In this document: positions 8,576 to 19,800 of the stretch, piece by piece
Layout of the letters: each line of letters starts with the position of its first letter
Position numbering within the stretch: the stretch's first letter is position 1
NCBI GenBank assembly: GCA_019649035.1
Contig: BMAT01006109.1
Location: forward strand, 15,438 to 41,508
Direction of reading: 5' to 3'
Source: Elysia marginata
Taxonomy: Eukaryota > Mollusca > Gastropoda > Plakobranchidae
DNA: 26,071 nucleotides
The notes under the pieces: model-generated
Database searches by the model: none
What the model saw: the letters and a program-made list of their open reading frames with translations, nothing else
Told to the model about the DNA's origin: nothing
Position numbers and translations under genes: made by a program

Positions 8576-10446
8576 CTTATTTCATTATGGATATCGTGAT
8601 GCGAGAACTACGTTTTACATCAAGAAATTTTGCATCACAAATTTTGTCTTTAAAGTAATTTTTAAAACCAGTCCTTTTAATCCTTATTTGTCCAGTTAAA
8701 GAGAGATCAAAAAATAAATAAGATCAATGAAAGTCTCGTATGAAAGTGTGTACTTGCCTTGGCAATTCATCTGAATGACGCGAGGTTTTGTCTTTCGTGC
8801 CAAAAGCTGAAACATGTCATGGTTCAATCACTGTATTTCAAAATGTTATTTGGCGTTATCATAAAATGCTAAGTTTTGGACTATCTGCACTATCGTGTTT
8901 TGTCGATGCTTGTGCTTTTTTACTAATTGTTTATCTTATCACGGATGTACAATTATTCCTTCAAATAGCTAACGAAAACTGTGTAGTTACTTTTACAAAG
9001 AAAAAAAAACTTCAACTCTGTACACACCGTAAAGTATCTAGATTTCGTATGTTTTATTTGCAAAGCAGAAGAGAACTACAAAGTAATAGCTGTGTGTGGG
9101 GTTCACTTTTGGAAATAAGGGTAGTTGACGAAGTCAAGTGTTATTTTCAGGTTCACTCAGAATGGCCCCAAACTTTGAAAAAAACCCTCAAAGAGTGAAT
9201 ATCCTATGTAAAACGGCGAGTCAAGTCTTGGCATTTATGATCAAACATAAGAGGAATTAATGTTATTTCTTCAAACAATTACAAGACGTACAACTTAACA
9301 AACACAGTAACCAGGTGATCTAAAGGCACCTAAATACATATCTCATGATGTGCCACAAGCTCCACCACCATGGCGGAAAAAAAACCTCGTTTTAAGTAAA
9401 AACCTCAATCTTTTCGACTTTTATTTTGTACACGCTATAATATGAATTGTCCACAATAATGTGATGTTCTTTTTTCGCGGAGTCACGGAAAAAAATTGTT
9501 CCAATAACCTCGATCTAAGTCATTTTGCATTTTTACTTGTGATTTTATTCACATATAAAAAGGGGATGAAAATTATTGGCCGATTTCATGGTTACGACGT
9601 CGCTGCATTACTTTTAGATAATTTTCCTTCAAAATTTATCTCTAATGCCAGTTGAACTCAAGATGAATTATCATTGTTGGTACTAATACAAGTTAAGGGG
9701 CCCAAATCACCTTAGATCTATACATATTTGGATTAATTTTGATTTTTTTTTTCATTTCCGAAAGAGTTCCTCTTTATCGATAATACCTCAACGACTCGTT
9801 GATTTCCTTCGTCGCTAAGATGCCTTTTATGGCAGTTTTAGATGAGTCAAAATATTGAATTTAGACCGTGAAGTAGAATCAGCTTTAATACTTCTATTGA
9901 CCTTAAGTATGTCAGGTTTCTAACACTTTTCAAAGTACAAATGTACTAATATGAAACGAATTTTATATGTTGATGTAGAAACTATAGGAATAGGAGGCTG
10001 TGAAATATTTAAGTGCCTATAAACGATAACTGGACAGCTTGGTATTTATGATGAAGCATAGAAGATCCGAGGAATAAATGTAATGTTTTTGTAACAAAAA
10101 ATAGTCACGATGAAAATTAATTGGAAATTAATAGGAACTTTCTGACGCTTATACGTATAATCATTAGTCAACGTAAAGAGCCACCTCCTCAGCAGATAAC
10201 TCGATCGCTTTGTGGTGACTACAATAACACTGTTTCACATTTTACGAGTATTTACCTAATAATTTATATTCAAATCGTCAAAATCTGATTAAATGTTATA
10301 GTGATTGTTTTGAAGAGAAGTAAACATTTCCTTTAAAGTTAATCTTCTTTCCTGTTTCGAAAATTATTACCTCAGCTTATTTCCTTTAACTACTAATTTT
10401 CTTATTTCTTATCAGTAATGCTTGCTAGGCGCCTGCAGTTTTAGTT
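8576..10446. other. AT-rich intergenic spacer
   Basis: About 1.9 kb between the SINE and the CT-rich tract. The longest open frame is 8788-9198 on the + strand (136 codons counted from a TTG). It has no recognisable domain and I do not call it a gene. Two stretches near 9190-9260 and 10012-10080 look weakly related to each other. Nothing else was recognised. Confidence 0.6.
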
Positions 10447-10468
10447 ATCCTCTCCCTCCCGCCACGCA

Positions 10469-10499
<31 letters not shown>

Positions 10500-10645
10500 T
10501 CTATCTCCCTATCTCTCTCTTTCTCTCTCTTCTCCTCTCTCCCTATCTCTCTTTTCCTCTCTCTCCCTATCTCTCTCTCTTCCTCTCTTTCCCTATCTCT
10601 CTTCCTCTTTCTCCCTATCTCTCTCTGTTTCTCCCTTCTTTTCTC
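10447..10645. repeat. Compound CT-rich micro/minisatellite
   Basis: A pure (CT)n run at 10469-10496 is followed by about five irregular units of roughly 30-35 bases. Each unit contains CCCTATCTCTCT flanked by TTCCTCT variants. The Leu/Ser-rich open frame through it is a repeat artefact. Confidence 0.9.
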
Positions 10646-13600
10646 AACTCATCCCCTTTTAGTGTGCCTTTTTATATTAAATTGATCCCGATGCAAGAAC
10701 ACAAAATTCATACATAACAAATAATAAACTTTTTCCGCTGTCTCTTGCAGGCTATTTTATTAGCAAAAGACATTTTGATGATGATTGGTTCTATGAGTTA
10801 GACATAGGATTATTGTTAGAACATTAAAATTATAAAAATCATAGGTAGAATCTAAACTGTTATCTAACAACCAATGTATTTACAAATAAAATAATATTAT
10901 GTATTCTTAAACATTCAACATGTAATGTATGAAAAAAAAGGAAAGTTCAGCAAGAATTTAAAGTTATAAGAACAATTTTTCTGCATTTTCTCTTACAATT
11001 ACAAAAAAGAGCTTAATAATCAAACAAAAAAGTTGTAACAGAAATGACATTTGATTGAAATAAAAAGGTCAACAACCTTTTAGTTTCAAATTGTACTTCT
11101 CCAAGCTGTGTCAGTAGCAAAAAGAAGTTCTTCTTTTCTCTTTTTTTTTTGCAGATACAAAAGACCTCACTAGGTTTTCAGAAACTAAATATTTAGGATT
11201 ATTCAAGTCTTTTATATGAATTAAATTATTTTTTATTTCACAAACTTCATTGGCTTATCTGATAACTGCTTTGTTCAATCTCTACTTTTCATGCTTTAAA
11301 AAAAATTGAGTTTCAACATTTGAATCTATGTTTCTCCGCATTCAAAATTGCTAAGTAAAATGATGATCTCTGCAGAGAGGCTGAATTTCGCTTATTTCTT
11401 TTGATCGCTATAAAAATAGAGGAGCGCATTGCCACTGAACATATTGTTGCTTGTATTAGCGAAAATGGAACAAAGCAATTTTCAGACGATGATGGATAAA
11501 GTCTACTCATGAGTCTAAAACAGACTATAGCTTTTCTTTCAGAAATGGCATTTAAGTCAAATAACAATTCTTCTGTAAGAAATGAAAAAAAGTAAAATAC
11601 ATTAAATTTACAGGTAAAATTTGCATGTTTATTAGATTTTGGCTTTAGAATAAAACTTTGCCTCTAAAATCTACATTATCAGTAAATGATTGTTAATTTC
11701 CATAAAACAGACATATAAATATCACAGGGTTTTCAGTTGAAGGGCAAAGGATGATGATATGCAATATCATTTGGTTTACAAGTCAGACAAATGATGTGTC
11801 AAAAAATAATACGTCAAAAGTTTCAGAGACCTACCCAGACACTCAATATTAACTTTTGAAATAAACTTAGAGAATGCAAAGTCAGAATGACTGTGCTAAG
11901 AAATTTCAAAACGTAACCCAGGAAGTACGAAAAAAAAAAAAACTTCCCAAAAAGATGTGATATAATTATTTGTTCACATAAAAAAAGTATTGAATATGGT
12001 TCTAAATAGCTCATGTAAATATTAAAGCACAAAACATCGTTGGCAAAAATTGAGGAAGGAAACAACAAGAAACAAAGTGGGTTATTTTTCTTTTTCTCTT
12101 TTTTGCAATCATGAAAATGTTGTTGAACTGTATTTTCTTTAGTTCAAAATGATCATTTGTAAAGAAAAGCTTTGGTTTTGTCTGCACTCCCATTACAAAC
12201 TTTTTAAGCTAGCTTTTTAGACATTGTTGAGTAATGAATCAGCCATTGGGCAGATACTAAGATTGGTTGATCGGCTGTTTTGTGGTCATATTTCTCTAAA
12301 CTTTTTCATCTCCAACAGTTGGTTTTGCAGGCTGGTTTAAGTACAGTTTGTTTTTTTTGGTCAAACCTGAACCTTGAGAAAAAATATACTCCATCAAATA
12401 TTTGAATGACGCGATCTTACAATCAAGTAGTACAAAGCAATCTTTTCTTGATTCACACATTCATTTTTTTATTTGTAAAAGATTGCGCAGGAGAAAGTGT
12501 GCAGAGCAAGATTACAGATTTAAAAAAGGGTAGCCAAATAAATTAGTGCATGTCTGTCATGTTTAATCAGCTTCGTGTCAATCAACCTTTACACATGCAC
12601 ATTGACAGACATTCTTGTTTATAAGTTTGAGAAAGCACAACAAAAAATAGCCATGTATCAGGGCATAAATCCTTGAAAAGCCATAGGAGAGTTATTACAG
12701 CCTTCACAACCAGCCATCATACTTCAAACCATTAAAAGTAAAAAAAACAATCTAGCTTTATGTGGAAAAACAAGGTCATTATTGTCAAAATAAAAAGGCA
12801 TCTACGACAAAAATAAGGAAATAATTTACTAAATACCCACCACCTATATTTTTACAGCCTATGCCTAACTCATTCTCTACTACTTCGCACTGGAAAACTG
12901 TTATAGTATAAAATTTTTTTTTTTTTTTTAATTTAAATAAAATGTAAAAATATAAAATTTCTGCTCTTTGATGATTGTGTTTTCACAAAACATTATTTTT
13001 TAAAGCACACAGAACAGTATTAGGTAGGAAAATTATGTACTTTTTTAAACATCCAGCAGTTTTCATTAGATTTATCTTTTTAGTTAAAAAAAAAAATTCA
13101 AATTTAAAGCTGCAAGCAGAAAATTTCACCATCTTTAAACATTTTCATATACATGAGAGCATCTTGATAAAAAAGTCAAATTAAATTTGTTTATTAGACA
13201 AATATAGTTTACAAGAACTAAAAACATGACAAAAGAGAGACTTTTTACAATGATTGCTTTCCAAAAGTTGGCCATAAGAGGCAACTTTAAAATGTCATAC
13301 CTGAGACAAGGATTTGATATAGAAAAAGCATACTGCTGCATTACATGTTCACAAAAGTAAAAATACCAAAGAAAAATAAAAGCCAACTTTAAACTAAATT
13401 GTTCTTATTTTCATATCAGACGCATTGCTATGACAGTGTTTATCCAAAGGAGGATTTCAATAAAAACCATGTATCACTTAAAAGTAGATGCTATATTAAC
13501 CACTAAAAAAATGCATACATAATGGTATAGTTGTTTTAAAAAATTGAATAAAACTAAATTTAAAAAATCCTAGAATTGCTGGTGCTTGTGTATTTAGTAT

Positions 13601-13783
13601 GGAGTACTACAGAGATGCAGTTCAGTTGTTACACAACAACAATACCAAATTACCATCCCACACAGGATGAGGAAAGGGAGTCATGTGTGTCATGTTCTTC
13701 CTTATCTTCAAATCCTTGCGTTGAGAGTCATCTGTTTGGCAACTCTCAACATGAGCAGTACAAGAGGCAACAAGAAGGAGAGC
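10646..13783. other. AT-rich spacer; probable 3' UTR of the FHAD1-like gene at its upper end
   Basis: Very AT-rich, with many A and T runs and no domain-like open frame. If the terminal exon proposed at 13784-13816 is right, the - strand 3' UTR lies just below it. A - strand AATAAA (TTTATT at 13190-13195 on the + strand) is a candidate poly(A) signal about 590 bases from the stop. No other element was recognised. Confidence 0.45.
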
Positions 13784-13816
13784 TTACTCTGCAACTTCCA
13801 AAGGTCTGTCCAAACC
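13784..13816 (-). CDS. FHAD1: Candidate terminal coding exon of the FHAD1-like gene
   Basis: A strong - strand acceptor (CTAATTTTTTTTCAG) ends at 13817. The next 33 bases continue phase 0 from exon m as GLDRPLEVAE followed by TAA. The sequence then runs on as a slightly GC-richer stretch that could be the 3' UTR. Caution: a donor-like GAGTAAGC overlaps the stop, so a 29-base internal microexon is also possible. I do not recognise the ten residues. No other plausible downstream exon was seen. Confidence 0.4.
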   Translation of the reverse strand, partial: GLDRPLEVAE

Positions 13817-16800
13817 CTGAAAAAAAATTAGATAAATAGACACAATCATGAGATTGAAATTGACAGAAACCTGGCCCGCCTAGGGCTATAATTTCCCCCT
13901 TGGATTGCATCATTTTAACTCCTTATTTAAAATAGCATTGCTAGGAATTTAGAGATGTTAGGGATTCAATGTTTAGGAAGCACCAAGCCAAAACTAAAAA
14001 GCTTAATAATTATTAATCTAATGTAGAAACTTTTGGACTTCTTCTCTCCCCCCCCCCCTTCAAAGAAATCAATGATCTCTCTATCAGTTCCTTAATATCT
14101 AACCCCACATCATATTTACATCTCTTGCACAAAGGGTAAATGAGTTAGATGTTGTAATTTTCATCTTAAAAGTTGTTTCTGTTTTGAACTAGACAGTTTT
14201 CTAAGCTTTCAAACCTTGAAACTGCCATGACATTATCAATATTTTGTAAAAAAAAAAAATTAAATCTTCTCCAGATTTCAAATATAGCAAAAAAGAAGAA
14301 GTTTGTTGACTTGTTTAGTGGCTTTTAATTAAAAAAAAATTTTCTGACATCCAATTCCTTTGTCATGGGCATAAGACATATTCTTAACGGCTTTCTTTCT
14401 CAAGGTACTGTGGCAGACCTATAAGATACAAAACAGGCTACTGAGACAAATGTCAAGGAGTTGAAATTTCAAGTTTCTATTCGTAAGCTATTTTATGGCT
14501 CTGACCACAACTTTTTGAGGCCTAACAGATAAAAAGTTGGAAACTTTGTCTACAGCCAAATGGCTCAAACAAGTAAAGATACTGTACCTAAAAGTTGGAA
14601 AAACACTAAATCCCATAAACATAAAACAGGAAAGAGTATATTTTTTCCTTTCTTCAATACCTCCTATTACAGTGAGCTAATGCTGCCAGAGCCAATCAGA
14701 AGGGTTGAATAAACCTGTTGTAAAACCAGGCGTGCCAAAATTAAACTTTCTGAAAATGACTGATAAATCCTGGAGCTATAATGTACGGTACCCTAAATAA
14801 AAGAGGCATTTGATTATCACTGTTCATAGGATCAATCTGCTCAAATACTCGTGCTCATTTAGTCTCTCTGGCTTAATAAAAATAACTGAAACGGCATCCC
14901 TGTGAATTAAACTGGTACAAAATGGTTATTTTAGCCTTTTTCATTCTTTTTTTTCTTTTCGCTAGTCAAAAGTAGTTCACTTATCTGATTTTGAAAAAAT
15001 ATGTTCCCTTGTCCCAGTTTGCAGCTTTAATGACATGTGGAAAATGTACAAAACCACATTATACTTTTTCCAAATATTCATAAGAGTTATTTCCCTGGCC
15101 ATCAAACTGTTGGAAAAATTTAGCACAGTCTGCCACTCACCAGAGAAGTCTGTAGCGAGACGAGCTTTCTGTCTCTCTCAAACAGTTCCTTCTCTGTTTC
15201 ACACAGATCTCCCTTTAGAGTTCGGATCTCATAGTTTTTGCGTTTGATGAGGTCTTTCTGCCTCCTCTCCCTTACACCTGCCTATAAACAATAAAAGCAC
15301 AGTAACAAAGATNNNNNNNNNNNNNNNNNNNNNNNNNNNNNNNNNNNNNNNNNNNNNNNNNNNNNNNNNNNNNNNNNAAGCTGAAGTAAAAAGGTTCAAT
15401 AAGACAGTTGAATGTGAAAATCAAAAGCTTGGTTTAACCTTTCAAAATTTATCAATTCCAGAACAATATTACCAAACAAAGAAATCAAGAGAGAGAGAAG
15501 ACACCTTGTATAGGACCAAGCGAAAAAAAGATATTGCAATGTAGACAGTTGAAATAAAAATTTTTTTAAACAATATAGCTATACAACAATATATATTTAT
15601 GTGCAAAAATATACAAACAAAATGCCCGAGTAATAAAACTTATAAATACCATATTTGAATAAAAGAAAAAAAAAATACCTTATTGAAGTTACAAAATTTA
15701 AAAAAATAGCTGATGAGCAAATTGGGCCTTGTAGGAGATATAGAGTTTAACATGTGTGTGAGTTGCCTCAGTAGGCTATAGACTTTACAACTTTTTTTTT
15801 GTTAAAAAAAAGAATGACACCATTTGTCCGATCAAATAGCTTATTCACAACAAAAAACAAGATAACATAGAATGCTTTAACGTATAGTAAAGAATTTTCC
15901 ACCATGGAATTATAGGCCTTGATTGTTTTGAAATACAATGGCATGGTCTGTAACAAGCTCTTGTAAACTAATGTATAAAGTTTTTGAAGGAGGCTCTCTT
16001 CTTTGCATGTATGGCACAACAGAGTTTTCACTTCAAGTCTTTTTCTAGCTATACCAAATAACTTGTACCTTTCCATTATTAATAACTTAGAATTGTCTGC
16101 CCTTCAACAAAAGTGAGAACAGCAAGCGGAATCAGCCGACAGTTTCAATTCACTGTGGAAGCCAATTAGTTTGTTTTATTTCTGTACCTACATTTACACA
16201 ATTAATTATTGTTGGTAGTAAGCAAACTTCCCTCTAATTTTTTTCTTGACTAAAAACAGACAACTACAAAAATCAACAAGTTACCTTATGATCTTCCACA
16301 GGAACACGATAGGTGCGGAAGTTCTTGTTATTGGACAAATGGGTGCTCTCGTTCTCCAGGTGGAAGGTCTGTGAAGACAAAGGAATGGCGACCCATGAGC
16401 TAAGCGTCAGATACAGATAGAAAACTAAAGCAAAAACAACACCACACTTTCTTTTCTTTCAACTTATCTTTCCAAGAAACTTAATCACTGCGGAAAACAA
16501 AAACCAACATAAAAGCAATATCTTGGTTAAAGACATGCAGCTTTAAAACCCACATTTTGTAGCAATATCTATAAAAAAAAAAATGAAATAAAATAAAACA
16601 CCCACACACACAACACAAATATATACAGCATGACACAAAGCAAATACGATAACAAAAACTAAAAGAAAAAAGCTTGATTTTGCCTTTTTTTTAGGGGGTT
16701 GGGGGGAGTAAAAAGTTAACAAAGGTTATCATGGTTTGTATGGACCAACCTTTTTGGTTTTGATGGCTGAATTAAGTCGCTTCTCCTGGTTGAGGCGGTC

Positions 16801-19800
16801 ACGTGTTCTGTTGAGCGACTCACGTAAATATTCTGATTCTTCTGATCGGCTCCTGATGTCGTTCTGGAAATATAGAAGACGATGCAAAGCATGGACCATA
16901 CTTATATTCTCAGATTCGCTAAAATCAATCACAAAGAAAGCACAGTTCAATTTGGATTATTTTTGTAAATCTCAAGGCAACAAAGTTTAATTGTGAATTA
17001 TCAAAAAATTCAATTGAACGGTATATATTACAAAAGAAAAAAAAATTAGGAAAATGAAAACAGCTTAAAGTATGCGAACATTCAAATTATCGTGGTTCAG
17101 TTCGTATCTATTCAACTGTATGTCATCGATGGAAGAAATAGGTGGCATGATATATGTCACTGCTATGACAAAACTTTTATTAGGTTTACTTAAATGCTCA
17201 AGCTTTTAGGCTTTAGAAACCATTCAGAAAAAAGCTATTTTAGCTAGACCTCTGCTATCAACTCAAGAGACAACGATGTTTTATTTTTCTATATGGGTGG
17301 CTAGTGAAGAGGAATTAGTTGAAAAGTATTGTTTATCATATTTTCATGGTGGTGGTGCAATCGGTATAGCGTTTGACCACTTTCTGAAAGGTCCCGAGTG
17401 CTATCCTCAGTCCAGGCTAAACTTTATAGACTCTCCAGTGCTCACCCAGTACTCAATGGGTCGCTAGGTTTCTCAATAATCAACGAAAGTAAAAGCAGCA
17501 GGGAAAGCAATGGCAAACTGCCTCACTATACTATGTGCTTGAATAATAAGGACCCTGCTCCATGTTCCCCTCGGCTCAGCTCAGATATGGGAAAGTTTGC
17601 TTTGCTATGGTATTTTCATGAAAGATGATTGCCTTATCACAGTCAACTCACAGCTAAAGCTTCTACTTGATGAGACTTTGCCTGGGCCAGCTCTTGAGAA
17701 TGTCTAGAAAACAAACGCAGAAAAAAGCATGTTTAGTTTTATCATTTCCGTCAAGCACCTATAGCTTAATTCAATAATTAATTAGCCATCACAGTAGAAC
17801 TTAATACCCGGTTATTCTTTATATCAATAAAAAATAAACCTTAAAAGAAAAACAGAATTATAAAAAGAAAACCTTCAACTTTATATTTAAGAAAGACTGC
17901 AAATTAAAGAGTTAATGGCATTCAAAATCTCTTTTCTCTTATAATTATTTTTAAACAAAAATTAACATGTCAAATATAAATCTCATCTCTTTTTTTCTCT
18001 CCTTGTCTTTTTGTTCGCATGCTCTATTTTATTTTCTTTCAGTCTTGCAATCTCTTAACTGCCGCTTGGCTTTTAGAAATACATTGCAATCTCCCGTGTA
18101 CTATATATGTCTTTTTGCTCATAAGTCAATCTGTTCGTCTGTTTTTGCCTTTGCTCTTACCACAATCTCCAACTCCCATTCAATAATATTTTTCTTTTAT
18201 ACTCTCCCAGTCTCTGTCAACAAGTATATATTTCACAGCACATACCTCAGTTTAGCAAGATCTTGCTCGTATCCCATCAGCAGCTCATCTTTGCGGGAAA
18301 CTCTTTCTTTCAACACCTGAAATCAGGAAAAAAAAACAGCAAATATACCAAGGAAGCTACACAATGTGCTTATACTCTGCTCAATAAGAGTTAAGAGTCA
18401 TAAGCAAAGAAGAGTGATTTAACACTGTTCTCTACTTAAACACTGAAACGTTATTGATTCCAAACATAATTTGTATCCCTTCTTTTCTTTTCATTTCCTG
18501 AGAGAGAGTTTTTATCCAAACAATTCACTCATACATTCAAAAACTTAAAAAAAATTTTTTTTCATTTTAATCTAATATCTGCAATTGCAAGTGCAAGACT
18601 AAACCTGATAGCCAGAGGCATTTCCTAATGATTATATTATAAAGAATGCTGTGGCATGACCTTTTCTTTTTGCCCAGCATTGCTTCCTGACTCTTTACAC
18701 AGAAGTTTTAGAAAACATTTAGATCTAGTTGGTGGTTATTGGTTAATGGTACAGAAATTCATGTTTTTGCTTTCCCAAGGACAGTATTGGAAAATTTTGT
18801 AATTAAGGAAATGTTTAATAGAGAAAACAACACAAATCTTAATATCTTTCTACAATATATTATTGATTTTATGACATCTTTTAAGTTTGGAAGCTAAAAA
18901 CAAACATTCAAAACAGCAACACCTTTGAAGGTGAAATTTGCAATATCCTACTCAATCACCCTGGATGCAAAGCAAATAAATAATTTCTTACAATGGTGAG
19001 ACTGAGAGTTATATGAAATATGAATAATATGCATACATAATGATAACCTGCATAAACACTTTCTGAAACATGAATGAAATAAGAAAAACAAGATATTGAC
19101 CCCCTCAACTGGGCCTAGATTATCTTGCTTTTTCCCTTTAAAAGGCTTAGATTATCTTGCTTTTTCCCTTTAAATAAAAGCAATCATGCTGTATAGAAAA
19201 CAATCAATCAAATTAAATATGCCACACAACCAGGATGAAGTTGGAAATCCTTATTTGAGGACATGCCTTTCCTCTCTTTTTCTCTATATTTTAAACTAAT
19301 ACCGGTACAAGTTTTAATATCTTTCCATAAGAAATTGATAACTTCATGGGACTTTCTATGTTTTCAAACTCAGAAAAAAATGCATTTCTCAAATAGGCAA
19401 TGCTTTAGGTTTAGAATGCTAGACTCTTTCACCCTGGTCGCCGACATATCAATCTTTGGACAAGAATATGAGCCCTACTTCTTGAAAACTCAAAAAAAAA
19501 AAAAAAAGTAAATACTACTAAACTGAGCTTTTTTTCTATAATCAACCTAAACTGGTTTTCAAACTCAACAATAACTTTGACCTCACCCACCTGAATGCGA
19601 TTGGCCAGAAGCTGACACGCCTTCTCCCTGATGTCAACAAGTTTTTCCCTCTCATCCTTGGGGATGTGCGCCATTGGTCGCAGACCTTCTATTTCTTCCA
19701 GGTCTAAAGAGGCAGCCATCGCTCTCAGTAGAGTCAGGAACTGTATTAAGAAGAGCACAGATGTTGAAAGTGCTCATGATGGAGCTCAGGATGTTAATAA

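Noticed and set aside
8788-9198. A 136-codon + strand open frame in the spacer
   Set aside because: It opens with a TTG, has no recognisable domain or splice context, and its composition is that of AT-rich DNA. It remains the longest unexplained frame in the spacer.
10422-10685. A Leu/Ser-rich open frame of 87 codons
   Set aside because: It is produced by the compound CT-rich repeat.
12545-12616. A possible inverted repeat (GCATGTCTGTCATG against its complement)
   Set aside because: The match is short and gapped, no better than expected by chance over this length.
15768-16076. A 102-codon - strand open frame within an FHAD1-like intron
   Set aside because: It has no family resemblance and does not fit between the flanking exons, which already join in phase.
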